Translations under genes and position numbers: made by a program
Origin: Deltaproteobacteria bacterium RIFOXYD12_FULL_57_12
GTDB taxonomy: Bacteria; Desulfobacterota; Desulfobulbia; Desulfobulbales; BM004
Length of the DNA: 44,897 bases
Direction of reading: 5' to 3'
NCBI GenBank assembly: GCA_001799275.1
Contig: MGTE01000045.1
Location: 549 to 45,445, forward strand
Shown: in pieces, positions 16,008-24,383 of the stretch
Layout: each line of letters begins with the position of its first letter
Position numbering within the stretch: position 1 is the first letter of the stretch
The notes under the pieces: generated by a model
What the model was told of the DNA's origin: nothing
The model's input: only the letters and a program-made list of their open reading frames with translations
The model's database searches: none

Positions 16008-16982
16008 ATGAAACTACCCCCACTGACCATCGGCCCCTTTACCGCACCAATCCCCTTAATCCAGGGCGGCATGTCCATCCGGGTTTCCACCTCCGCCCTG
16101 GCCGTGCCGGTGGCGGAGTGCGGCGGCATCGGTACCATCGGCGGCTCGTCCATTCCCACCGAAGATTTGAAAGCGGATATCCGTAAGGCCAAAAGCCTCA
16201 CCAAGGGCATCATCGCTGTCAACATCATGTACGCCATGAAAAATTTTTACAATCTGGTCATGGCATCCATCGAGGCCGGGGTCGATATGATCATCACCGG
16301 CGCCGGATTCTCTCGCGACATTTACAAAATAGGCCGAGAAACCAACACGCCCATCGTCTCCATCGTTTCCTCGCCGGCCTTTGCCAAACTGGCCGAAAAA
16401 ATGGGGGCCGCCGCCATCATTGTCGAGGCCAAGGAGGCGGGCGGTCATCTGGGCACCGATGTGGCCCTGCGCGATCTGTTTCCCAGCATCCGAGAGGTGG
16501 TGCGCAAGGTGCCGCTCATTGCGGCGGGCGGCATCACCAACGGCTACGAAATGGCTGAACTAATGGATAAATACGGAGCGGACGGGGTACAGATCGCCAC
16601 TCGTTTCGTGCTTACCAAGGAATGCTCCGTATCCGACGCCTTTAAGCAGACCTATCTGAATGCCAAAAAAGAGGACGTGGTGTTGATCCACTCGCCGGTC
16701 GGCATGCCGGGCCGAGCCATCAGGACGCCTTTTGCGGAAAAACTGCTGCGCGGCGACGACCTGAAGGCCAAGGAATGTCAATTTAAGTGCCTGAAAAAAT
16801 GCGACCATTATTACTGCATATCCGACCGCCTTATCAAGGCCCATGACGGCGATATTGAAAATGGGCTCGTGTTCACCGGCGAAAATGTCTATAAAATGAA
16901 AGAAATCCTGACGGTTCGCGAGGTGTTCGACATGTTTGTCTCCCAGGCCGAATCGGTCTACAAAGAACCTGTCATTTCCTGA
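16008..16982 (+). CDS. nitronate monooxygenase-family flavoprotein
   Basis: A 324-residue FMN-binding TIM-barrel protein of the nitronate monooxygenase/FabK-like group. Visible parts are IQGGMSIRVST, GGIGTIGGSSI, the ITGAGFSRD segment, EAKEAGGHLGT with the family histidine, and the phosphate-binding PLIAAGGITNG and ADGVQIATRFV. Family members oxidise nitronates or reduce enoyl-ACP; substrate preference cannot be decided here. In an obligate anaerobe an oxygen-using role is doubtful. A C-terminal cysteine group (CQFKCLKKCDHYYC, about 260-273) is not part of the minimal fold and could bind a metal or cluster. A weak GGAG lies far upstream of the ATG. Confidence 0.85.
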   Translation: MKLPPLTIGPFTAPIPLIQGGMSIRVSTSALAVPVAECGGIGTIGGSSIPTEDLKADIRKAKSLTKGIIAVNIMYAMKNFYNLVMASIEAGVDMIITGAGFSRDIYKIGRETNTPIVSIVSSPAFAKLAEKMGAAAIIVEAKEAGGHLGTDVALRDLFPSIREVVRKVPLIAAGGITNGYEMAELMDKYGADGVQIATRFVLTKECSVSDAFKQTYLNAKKEDVVLIHSPVGMPGRAIRTPFAEKLLRGDDLKAKECQFKCLKKCDHYYCISDRLIKAHDGDIENGLVFTGENVYKMKEILTVREVFDMFVSQAESVYKEPVIS

Positions 16983-17020
16983 CCGGCAACGCGTGTCCCG
17001 AAACATTGATAAAACAAGCC

Positions 17021-18391
17021 ATGCCCGCTGCGCCTGAAAACGGCTGCCTGCCGGTCGTTGACCCTGTTCCCCGGATCATTCCTCGATCGGAACATGCCAT
17101 CTCCAGAAAGAATATCGATCGGGAGGCCCTCAAGGTCCTGTATCGCCTGCGGGACGCCGGCCATACCGCCTATCTGGTGGGCGGCGGCGTTCGCGATCTC
17201 TATCTCGGTAAAACCCCGAAGGATTTCGACATCAGCACCGATGCCCGGCCCGGCCAGCTCCGCAAGATTTTCCGCAACAGCCGCCTGATCGGCCGCCGCT
17301 TTCGTCTGGTACAAGTTTTTTTCCCCGGCGGCAAGATCATCGAGGTTTCCACCTTCCGGCGTCGCAACGAGTACGATGAGGCTGGCAACGGCGATTCCCG
17401 TGAGGCGGTACTGGCCGCCGACAACACCTTCGGCAACCCGGCCGAAGACGCCTTTCGCCGGGATCTGACCATCAACGCCCTGTTCTACGAGATCGAAAAT
17501 TTTTCGATTATCGATTACACCGGCGGGGTAGATGATCTGAACCGCGGCATTATCCGGATGATCGGCGATCCGGACCGGCGTTTTGCCCGTGATCCGGTGA
17601 GAATGTTACGGGTCATTCGCCATGCGGCCCGCAACAATTTCATGGTCGAGGAAAAAACCTGGCTAGCCATGGCCCGGCATTGCCAGGAACTCACGCTCTG
17701 CCCGGTCTCCCGTATCCGGGACGAATTTTTCCGGGATCTGCACGGCAGCGCCAGCCAGCCCTGGGCCCGGCTGGCCATGGACAGTGGCATTTTTGTCGTC
17801 CTCCTGCCCTTTTATAAAAAATATCTCCTTGATGATGCCGCAGACACCACCCGTGTCCGGCTCCTCGCCAACCTTGGGATCATTGACCGGATTCATGGGC
17901 AGGGCGCCCTGCTGCCCGATCACCTGCTGCTGGCCCTGCTTCTCCTGCCATGGGCCAAAGCGGAACTGAACCTGGCGGCCGCCCCCCAGAAGGGGCCACA
18001 GGCCCATCAGTTCTCGCGGCTGCTGCGTGCCCGGATCGATGAAATTCTTGTGCCGCTCAACATCAGCCGGGCCGTCAAGGAAGTAGTCGCCTTGTTGCTT
18101 GCCAACCTGCCCCTCTTCGAACAAGAGGATCGAAAAGGCAGCGAAGGCGGCTGGCCGAAATGGCTCAAGAAAAAAAGCTACTTCAAGGACTGCGAACGTT
18201 TTTATCGTCTCCTGCACGAAGTTGACCGCAGCCCGCAGCCGCTCGCCCCCATCGATCCGGAACTGGTCAACGAGATTACCCGGCCGGCCTCACGGAAATC
18301 CGCCAAGCGGCGGCCGTCCCATCGCGGTAGCCGCGGTCCCGCCTTTGCCTCGAACAGCGGTGGCGGTATCTTCGGTCTGAAAAAAAGATAA
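17021..18391 (+). CDS. pcnB: poly(A) polymerase/CCA-adding-family nucleotidyltransferase
   Basis: A class II nucleotidyltransferase of about 456 residues. The active-site motif LVGGGVRDLYLGKTPKDFD (about 52-70) supplies the metal-binding aspartates of DFD. Next come IGRRFRLVQV, the RRDLTIN motif, and RMIGDPDRRFARDPVRMLR with the nucleotide-binding arginines. The basic C-terminal tail (KSAKRRPSHRGSRG) and the GRRFRL type of motif favour PcnB, which polyadenylates RNA for decay, over the CCA-adding enzyme. A TTG at 17006 is an alternative start; neither has a good ribosome-binding site. It begins 38 bp after the flavoprotein gene and precedes bioF. Confidence 0.88.
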   Translation: MPAAPENGCLPVVDPVPRIIPRSEHAISRKNIDREALKVLYRLRDAGHTAYLVGGGVRDLYLGKTPKDFDISTDARPGQLRKIFRNSRLIGRRFRLVQVFFPGGKIIEVSTFRRRNEYDEAGNGDSREAVLAADNTFGNPAEDAFRRDLTINALFYEIENFSIIDYTGGVDDLNRGIIRMIGDPDRRFARDPVRMLRVIRHAARNNFMVEEKTWLAMARHCQELTLCPVSRIRDEFFRDLHGSASQPWARLAMDSGIFVVLLPFYKKYLLDDAADTTRVRLLANLGIIDRIHGQGALLPDHLLLALLLLPWAKAELNLAAAPQKGPQAHQFSRLLRARIDEILVPLNISRAVKEVVALLLANLPLFEQEDRKGSEGGWPKWLKKKSYFKDCERFYRLLHEVDRSPQPLAPIDPELVNEITRPASRKSAKRRPSHRGSRGPAFASNSGGGIFGLKKR

Positions 18392-18435
18392 CCAGCAGCA
18401 CCTGGATTTCTTCTTTTGCCAATGTTGGAAATTCC

Positions 18436-19605
18436 GTGCCAATGAAGCGTCTCCGCTCCTTATTACAAAAAAAAATTACGGCCGGCACCCTGCGCGAACT
18501 TACCTGGCTTGAGCGACTTGGGCAAGGCCGGGTAAAAATTGTCGGCCAGGCGGCCGGCCAGGAGTGCGACGATTTTTCGTCAAACGACTATCTGGCCCTG
18601 ACCGAACACCCGATGGTCATTGCCGAAAGCCGCCGTTTTCTGGAGCTCCTCGGCGCTGGCGCCGGCGCCGCGCGACTGATGAGCGGCAATCTGGAGTTGC
18701 ACCGGCGGCTGGAGGAGGAGATCGCCTGCCTCAAGGGTAAGGAGGCGGGCCTCATCTTCGGCAGCGGCTATCTGGCCAACATCGGCGTGATTCCGGCCCT
18801 GGTCGGCCGCAACGATGCGATTTTTACCGACCGGCTCAACCATGCCAGCATCTACGACGGCTGCCGGCTCGCCGGCGCCAGCGTCATCCGCTTCCGGCAC
18901 AACGATCCGGACCATCTTGAAGCCCTGCTTGCCCAGAAACGCGGCCGCTTCCACCAGGCGCTCATCGTAGTGGAGTCGATCTACAGCATGGACGGCGACC
19001 GCTGTCCGCTGCCCGCCATCGCCTTTCTCAAAAACCGTTACGACTGCCTGCTCATGGTGGACGAGGCCCACGCCACTGGCATCTTCGGGGCGAACGGCGG
19101 CGGCATCATCGAGGAAGACGGGGTCGGCAGTCAGGTGGATATCGCCATGGGGACCTTTGGCAAGGCCCTGGGCAGCTACGGCGCCTATGTGGCGGCCAGC
19201 CGGGAGCTGGTGCATTATCTGATCAATCAGGCCCGCAGCTTCATCTATGCTACCGCCCTGCCGCCGGCCGTGCTCGGCGCCTCCCTGGCGGCCCTTGAGC
19301 TAATCAGAACCGAACCGGGCCTGCGGCGGGAACTGCACGAAAAGGTCACCCTGTTTAAAAACTGCCTGCAGGCCGGCGGGTTTGTCGGCGACCTCGGCCC
19401 CTCGCAGATTGTGCCGGTCAGAATCGGTGACAGCCGCCTGGCCCTCGAAATCGCCTGCCTGCTCCGTGCGCAGGGCATCTTCGCGACTGCGGTGCGCCCC
19501 CCCACCGTTCCGAAGGGGACTGCCCGCCTGCGCTTTTCCATCACCCGCCATCACCAGCGGGCCGTCCTGGAAAAAACCGCCCGCCTTCTTCTCGCGCTGC
19601 TCTGA
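18436..19605 (+). CDS. bioF: 8-amino-7-oxononanoate synthase
   Basis: A 389-residue PLP-dependent alpha-oxoamine synthase that condenses pimeloyl-ACP (or -CoA) with L-alanine, the first step of biotin ring assembly. Signatures are FSSNDYLAL, GAGAARLMSGN, His136 stacking on PLP, VDEAHATG (Asp209, His212) and the Schiff-base lysine in TFGKALGSYG (Lys243). Length and motifs favour BioF over the related KBL or HemA. GTG at 18436 has the better spacing to GGAA; an ATG lies two codons later. The next gene supplies the pimeloyl-ACP precursor steps, so the two form a biotin unit. bioA, bioD and bioB are not in the window. Confidence 0.92.
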   Translation: MPMKRLRSLLQKKITAGTLRELTWLERLGQGRVKIVGQAAGQECDDFSSNDYLALTEHPMVIAESRRFLELLGAGAGAARLMSGNLELHRRLEEEIACLKGKEAGLIFGSGYLANIGVIPALVGRNDAIFTDRLNHASIYDGCRLAGASVIRFRHNDPDHLEALLAQKRGRFHQALIVVESIYSMDGDRCPLPAIAFLKNRYDCLLMVDEAHATGIFGANGGGIIEEDGVGSQVDIAMGTFGKALGSYGAYVAASRELVHYLINQARSFIYATALPPAVLGASLAALELIRTEPGLRRELHEKVTLFKNCLQAGGFVGDLGPSQIVPVRIGDSRLALEIACLLRAQGIFATAVRPPTVPKGTARLRFSITRHHQRAVLEKTARLLLALL

Positions 19606-19662
19606 GTTTCCGGCCAACCCACGACCGGACCTATTCGCTTGCTTCCGGGAGTAAGAATCTAT

Positions 19663-21168
19663 ATGTTCTCTGCCATGCATCATTTTAGTAAACACGCCGC
19701 ATCGGCCGATCTGGCTATTGTTTTTTTACCGGGCTTGGGCTTTGACGGCCGGATCATCCGGCTCGTTGCGCCCAAAAAACCCGCCTGGATCCACCCGGAC
19801 ACCTTGCTTGATCCCGACACGCTGGTCCATGATCTCCGCACCTTTCTGGATCGGGAAGGCATCCGGCAAATCGCCCTGGTGGGCTGGTCCATGGGCGGCT
19901 ATCTGGCCCTTGACTTTGCCCGGGCATATCCCGAGGCCGTGCGCCAACTAACGCTGGTGTCAATTCGCCGGCAATGGCCGGCAGCTGAAATCCGCCACCT
20001 CCGAGCCGCGCTTACCACGGACCCGGCGGGCTTTCTGACGGAATTTTACCGGAAATGCTTTATCGGTCATCGGTCAGCATTCAGAGTCTTTGCAGCCGGC
20101 CTGCAAAGGGAATACCTGCAGAATCTTACGCCGGCAACCGTGGCTCTGCTGCAGCGCGGGCTCGACTATGTGGCGCAGGCGGACAACCGTCCGATTGCCG
20201 GGATAAACACCTTGCTGATCCACGGTCGCCAAGACATCATCTCCCCGGTAAACCAGATGCCAGACACCAACGACACCATTGCCGTTGAACTGCTCAACAA
20301 CTGCGGACACCTGCCATTTCTGGCGCGGCAATGTTCGCTTGTTCAGGACCTGCAGAAGGAAAAAATCCGCAAAAAATTCTCGCGGGCCGCTGTAACCTAT
20401 GACAGCCATGCCCTTATCCAGCAGGAAACAGCACGGCAAATGGCTGAATTGGCGGCAAAAAACGCCGAATCCGCTCCCTTCCGCAACATCCTGGAATTAG
20501 GCTGCGGTACCGGCAACTATACCCGGATGCTGGCCGAACGATTCCCAACCGCTCGCATTCTGGCCATTGATTTTTCCGAGGAGATGCTTGCCGCGGCCCG
20601 CGTAAAACTTGCCGCCTTTTCCAATACAGTCTTTCTGCGGGCGGACTGCGAACGCTATCTTGAGATGGCCTGTTGTAAAACATCAGAGTCATGGCACCTA
20701 ATCACCGCCAACGGCACCCTGCAGTGGTTCAGCAACATTGAGAAAACCCTTACCAACATCAGCCGGCTGCTCGCGGCCGACGGCCTCTTTACAGGAACGA
20801 TCTTCGGGCCCCGCACCCTGGAAGAATTAGGCCGGGGCGTCAGTCAGGTTTTCGGCAGAAAAATCGACACCGCGGCGGAATTCTTCATAGACAAAACACC
20901 GCTCCGCCGAATTCTGGCCAACAGCTTTACCGTGTCATCACTCAGGGAGCACTCCACGATTAAACAGTACAAATCCTGCCGCCACCTTCTGGACAGCATC
21001 AGGAAAACCGGCACCGGCGGCTGGCACCAGGCCGAGCCGCCGGTTTTCACTCGCGCGCGGCTCACCCAGCTGGACCGTTGGTTTCAAGACAACTGCGACG
21101 GCTGCCGGACTACATACCAAACATTCATGCTCCACGGAGCCAACCGATCGATTTTATTAAAAAAATAA
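19663..21168 (+). CDS. bioC: fused pimeloyl-ACP methyl ester esterase (BioH-like) and malonyl-ACP methyltransferase (BioC)
   Basis: A 501-residue two-enzyme protein. Residues 1-230 are an alpha/beta hydrolase: FLPGLGFDGR for the oxyanion region, nucleophile Ser76 in GWSMGGY, Asp191 in HGRQD and His216 in CGHLPF, matching the BioH-type triad. Residues 235-501 are BioC: the KKFSRAAVTYDSHA start typical of BioC, the SAM-binding LELGCGTGNY (277-286), and the ANGTLQWF segment. BioC methylates malonyl-ACP to begin disguised fatty-acid elongation, and BioH/BioG removes the methyl group at pimeloyl-ACP. Fusion places the first and last steps in one protein. ATG 19663 is used, after GGGAG; an earlier TTG (19639) lacks a ribosome-binding site. 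Confidence 0.88.
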   Translation: MFSAMHHFSKHAASADLAIVFLPGLGFDGRIIRLVAPKKPAWIHPDTLLDPDTLVHDLRTFLDREGIRQIALVGWSMGGYLALDFARAYPEAVRQLTLVSIRRQWPAAEIRHLRAALTTDPAGFLTEFYRKCFIGHRSAFRVFAAGLQREYLQNLTPATVALLQRGLDYVAQADNRPIAGINTLLIHGRQDIISPVNQMPDTNDTIAVELLNNCGHLPFLARQCSLVQDLQKEKIRKKFSRAAVTYDSHALIQQETARQMAELAAKNAESAPFRNILELGCGTGNYTRMLAERFPTARILAIDFSEEMLAAARVKLAAFSNTVFLRADCERYLEMACCKTSESWHLITANGTLQWFSNIEKTLTNISRLLAADGLFTGTIFGPRTLEELGRGVSQVFGRKIDTAAEFFIDKTPLRRILANSFTVSSLREHSTIKQYKSCRHLLDSIRKTGTGGWHQAEPPVFTRARLTQLDRWFQDNCDGCRTTYQTFMLHGANRSILLKK

Positions 21169-21200
21169 TGCGAGCCGCGCGATTGGCAGGTATTTTACGC

Positions 21201-21229
21201 TTGACTTTTATGGCACCTTCCCCCTTAAT
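21201..21229 (+). promoter_or_regulatory. candidate promoter upstream of the 21512 gene
   Basis: TTGACT (21201-21206), 17 bp, CTTAAT (21224-21229). The transcript would have a leader of about 275 nt containing a short ORF start (AAGGAAG, then ATG at 21286) and a terminator hairpin (21321-21359) before the gene at 21512. Confidence 0.4.
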
Positions 21230-21320
21230 CAAAGAAGAGAACAGCTGCTTGCTCATCCTCAATGCACTTTATAAGGAAGCAAGTCATGAAACAAAGCTCC
21301 TTTTCGCCAACGATCTTAAG

Positions 21321-21359
21321 CGGCCCCGCCAGGGAAAACCTTGTGCCCAGGCGGGGCCG
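21321..21359 (+). terminator. intrinsic terminator or leader attenuator
   Basis: A perfect 10-bp GC stem (CGGCCCCGCC with GGCGGGGCCG) and a 19-base loop are followed by TTGTTTTC. It can end the bioF-bioHC transcript. If the promoter at 21201 is real it could also attenuate transcription into the gene at 21512. Confidence 0.65.
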
Positions 21360-21511
21360 TTGTTTTCTCTGGCCATCACCAGTCACCGCCCGGTTTTTTC
21401 TTCCCGCCGGAAGCACTCCCCTTCATGCTCCGGCAAACCTCCCGCCCCTTGACATGTCCGAACAAAATCGCGGACGGACGACAAGCAACATATTTTATCA
21501 GGAGGCCCCCC

Positions 21512-21883
21512 ATGACCATGCAATTTTCCTTCACCAAGCAGGAACATGAAATTCTGCCGGAATTTCGTCAAAAAATTAACATCTCGGAATCCACCGCCGA
21601 CGTAAAAAAATTCTTTGTCTATACAGTAACGAGCTTATTTGACAAGGTTTTTGCGGGAGAGATTGATTTTGGCTATGAAGATATAGCCCTTATGCCCGGC
21701 AGTGACCCGCCGTACAGGGTGGCGTCCCGCCTGCTGGACTCGACGGCGGTCAGCCCGGTCTGGAAGAATTCCGATCTGCCACAGGTGATCGAGCGCCTGG
21801 CAAAAACCGCCATGAACCGCTATAACCACCTTGAAAAAAAGCCGGAAAAGACTGATGCCAAGATCAGGAGAAAGCAAGCATGA
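21512..21883 (+). CDS. conserved-looking protein of unknown function
   Basis: A 123-residue soluble protein, not recognised. The start is firm: GGAGG at 21501-21505, six bases before the ATG. The N-terminal half is mixed alpha/beta with a VKKFFVYTVTSLFDKVF segment. The middle has ALMPGSDPPYRVA, and the end is a basic, lysine-rich helix (LEKKPEKTDAKIRRKQA). There is no signal peptide, membrane helix or cysteine pattern. It stands alone between the biotin genes and the Usp/TauE operon, which is read in the opposite direction. Confidence 0.65.
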   Translation: MTMQFSFTKQEHEILPEFRQKINISESTADVKKFFVYTVTSLFDKVFAGEIDFGYEDIALMPGSDPPYRVASRLLDSTAVSPVWKNSDLPQVIERLAKTAMNRYNHLEKKPEKTDAKIRRKQA

Positions 21884-22051
21884 ACCTCGCTGGTCGGTTG
21901 TGCTTTTCAGGCCCGGCTGGTTGAAAGGATTGTTGTTCAGCGGCGGTGGGTCTTATGCGAGGTTGGGGCAGAAATGCCCGGCGCGCGGGCCCTTGCAGGG
22001 GAGGGGACTTGGAGCGACGGCGTCATGCAGGTTCTGCAGCCTTAAATAAAG

Positions 22052-22098
22052 CCGCCGCTGGAGTGTGTGTGGCTGAACGCGACACACTCCAGCGGCGG
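22052..22098 (-). terminator. 17-bp stem terminator of the Usp/TauE operon
   Basis: A perfect 17-bp inverted repeat (starting CCGCCGCTGGAGTGTGT) with a 13-base loop lies directly after the stop of the last operon gene at 22108. On the minus strand it runs into CTTTATTT, a weak T-run. The long stem suggests efficient termination or mRNA protection. The remaining 170 bp up to the gene ending at 21883 holds nothing recognisable. Confidence 0.7.
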
Positions 22099-22107
22099 AA
22101 CACCGTC

Positions 22108-22956
22108 TCACATCTGGTAGTGGCTAATCAGAACAGGGCACGGGGCAAAACCGATCACCCTTTCGGTAACGCTGCCCATGAGCAATCTGGTCAGGCCTTT
22201 TCTGCCATGCGACCCCAGGATAATCAGGGTCGCGCCGATTTCAGCGGCTAATTCGGTGATCGCTACATGGGGCTCACCTTCCTTGACCACCGTCCGCGTT
22301 GTGATGCCTGACACGTCTGCTCTGACCTTGATTTCTTCGAGCAGGGCATGAGCTTTGCCGGTGAGTTCGTTCACCGCCGCAGGCGCCTGGGCAGAAAATT
22401 CATCGTTGACATCGACGACAGAGATCAAATTCAGTTTCGCCGAGTGTTGCCGGGCAAGCTCCAGAGCTCGTTCGACAGCGGCGGAGCTGTATTTCGAACC
22501 ATCGGTGGCCAGCAGGATTTCTCCCCAGGCAAAGTGCGTGTTTTCCGGCACCACCAGGACATCCTTGCTGGTATGGCCGATAACCCTCGCCGTGACGCCG
22601 CCCATCAGTTCCCGTTCCAGTCGGGAGTGGCCTCTGCGGCCCATGACGATGAGGTCACAATTTTCCTCGGCCGCCACCTGAACAATCCGCTCATACGGTT
22701 CACCCTGTTCGAGATCGGTGAGGATGTTCATTTTTTCGGCCTGGGCGATCTCCTTGGCCTCGGCCAGCAGTTTCTGGCCGGGACCAAGGATCACTTCCTT
22801 AATATTACTGATCCCGGTCAGATCAAGATCACCCATGTAGTCCGGGATTACGGCGACAACTTTTATCCAATTTGCCAGGGTGAATGCCTGTCTGAGCGCA
22901 TTGCGGCTGGAAGGCGATCCGTCGTAGGCAACAAGAATCTTTCTGTAATTATCCAT
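22108..22956 (-). CDS. tandem universal stress protein
   Basis: A 282-residue protein with two Usp domains. Domain 1 (about 1-140) begins KILVAYDGSPSS and carries MGRRGHSRLERELMGG. Domain 2 (about 145-282) begins ILLATDGSKYSS and carries the full ATP-binding motif LGSHGRKGLTRLLMGS (G-2x-G-9x-G-S). Domain 1 has G in place of the last S/T, so ATP binding may differ. Usp proteins respond to starvation and redox stress, usually as dimers; tandem forms act as internal dimers. It is the last gene of the sigma-54 operon and overlaps the exporter gene by 8 bp, so translation is coupled. Confidence 0.9.
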   Translation of the reverse strand: MDNYRKILVAYDGSPSSRNALRQAFTLANWIKVVAVIPDYMGDLDLTGISNIKEVILGPGQKLLAEAKEIAQAEKMNILTDLEQGEPYERIVQVAAEENCDLIVMGRRGHSRLERELMGGVTARVIGHTSKDVLVVPENTHFAWGEILLATDGSKYSSAAVERALELARQHSAKLNLISVVDVNDEFSAQAPAAVNELTGKAHALLEEIKVRADVSGITTRTVVKEGEPHVAITELAAEIGATLIILGSHGRKGLTRLLMGSVTERVIGFAPCPVLISHYQM

Positions 22957-24298
22957 TGGTTACCACATGTGCTAACTGTTGTGCTTCGCGTTCGTGTTTT
23001 GCCTGTAGCATGCCTTTCGTCATGGCAATGGTAATGATCAGGGCGGCGGAGCCCAGGGCCGTGACCAGCGCCCAGAAGCTTATCTGTTCAAGAGCAGCTG
23101 TGGTCTGGCTTTGGAGAACCGGAATCAGGTCGAGATCGGCCAGATAGCCCGGAACCTTGGCACCGCGGCTGACGGCAACAATCAGCATGGTGGAGGCCAT
23201 GACGATTTTGATCATATAATCCTTGACATAGGTGGTGCCCAAGGCGCCCAACTGCACACCGATCAGGGAGCCGGCGAGGATAAGCAGGGTCAGCCTGATG
23301 TCGATAAGGCCGCTTAACCCCCACTGGATGGAGCCCCACGCCCCCATGACGAAAGCAATGATCAATTCGGTGGCCGAGGCCACGACCGCCGAGGCACCCA
23401 CAACGTAAATCATACCGGGAACACCGATAAAACCGCCCACCGCAATGGTGGCCGCCAGCATCCCGGTCAGAAGACCGACCGGGATGGTGACCCAGGCGGA
23501 GATCGTGACCTTGGCGACCTTGAAGTGCATCATCGGCGGAAGATTGATTGCCTGCAGACGGAGGGCCAGCTTGGACACCGTGGCTTCACCCTTGCCCTTG
23601 GCCAGTTTATAGGCATCATATAACACATACCCACCGACCAGCACCAGCACAACCATGAAGACAAAGCTTACGTAAAGGTTGGAACCGGCATTTCCAAAGT
23701 GGTTGAGGATATATTTCTGCATCTTGATGCCGATCTGCACGCCGATGATGGCGGTCGCTGCCATGACCAGGCCGAGTTTGATGTCTGCCTGGCCGTATTT
23801 GTAACGCTTATAGGCTCCGACCATGGCCTTCGGGAACTTGTGGCACATATTGCTGGCCACGGCCACGGCACCGGGAACACCCAGGGACATCATGGCCGGC
23901 GTCAGCACAAAGGCGCCGCCCGAGCCGATAAAACCGCTCAACAGCCCGCCGATCAGCCCCACCACCAGCAGGGTGATAATCCTGGTAAGGGTCATATCCA
24001 TGAACATGATCGAGATGTCCTTGATCACCCCTTCGCCGGCATGCTTGTCAAGGCTCACAAGGACCTTTTTGTTCAATCTGACGTCCTCGGCCTTCATTGC
24101 CGCAGGCAGGATCAGGGTAACGATTTCCTTGGTGCCATCCTTTTCAAAGGTGATGGAATGGGCCTCCGGTTGCACCTGGGTAATGATGCCTTTCAGCATA
24201 TCCTTGGGCGGCCCGTCGCCGCCGCCGGCTAAGGCCGCAGAGGCTAGAGGCAGGGAGATGAGCGTGAGCAGCAGCATAAACAGTAATTTGCGATACAT
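22949..24298 (-). CDS. TauE/SafE-family anion exporter with N-terminal periplasmic domain
   Basis: A 449-residue membrane protein. A signal-like helix (about 4-24, ending SAALAGG) is followed by a soluble segment of about 75 residues (GIITQVQPEAHSITF to GVIKDI) that looks like a small beta-barrel. TauE/SafE transport repeats then run from about 108 to 445, with GLLSGFIGSGGAFVLTPAM as the first repeat and GMLAATIAVGGFIGVPG as the second. Relatives export sulfite, sulfoacetate or other sulfur anions; the substrate is inferred, but it suits a sulfur-metabolising host. ATG at 24298 is preferred to an upstream TTG because AAGGAG lies 10 bp before it. Confidence 0.87.
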   Translation of the reverse strand: MYRKLLFMLLLTLISLPLASAALAGGGDGPPKDMLKGIITQVQPEAHSITFEKDGTKEIVTLILPAAMKAEDVRLNKKVLVSLDKHAGEGVIKDISIMFMDMTLTRIITLLVVGLIGGLLSGFIGSGGAFVLTPAMMSLGVPGAVAVASNMCHKFPKAMVGAYKRYKYGQADIKLGLVMAATAIIGVQIGIKMQKYILNHFGNAGSNLYVSFVFMVVLVLVGGYVLYDAYKLAKGKGEATVSKLALRLQAINLPPMMHFKVAKVTISAWVTIPVGLLTGMLAATIAVGGFIGVPGMIYVVGASAVVASATELIIAFVMGAWGSIQWGLSGLIDIRLTLLILAGSLIGVQLGALGTTYVKDYMIKIVMASTMLIVAVSRGAKVPGYLADLDLIPVLQSQTTAALEQISFWALVTALGSAALIITIAMTKGMLQAKHEREAQQLAHVVTNG

Positions 24299-24383
24299 TT
24301 CCTTCAAACTCCTTATTTTAGGGTGATTTCGTTATTTTTTTGGCGAACAGCCATCAATCTAAACACCGACGTACTGTTCCCCT

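Noticed and set aside
21286-21549. Frame starting MKQSSFSP after AAGGAAG
   Set aside because: It runs through the terminator hairpin and into the start of the well-supported 21512 gene; kept only as a possible leader peptide.
21831-22049. 72-residue plus-strand frame after the 21512 gene
   Set aside because: No ribosome-binding site, begins inside the preceding gene, and has random composition.
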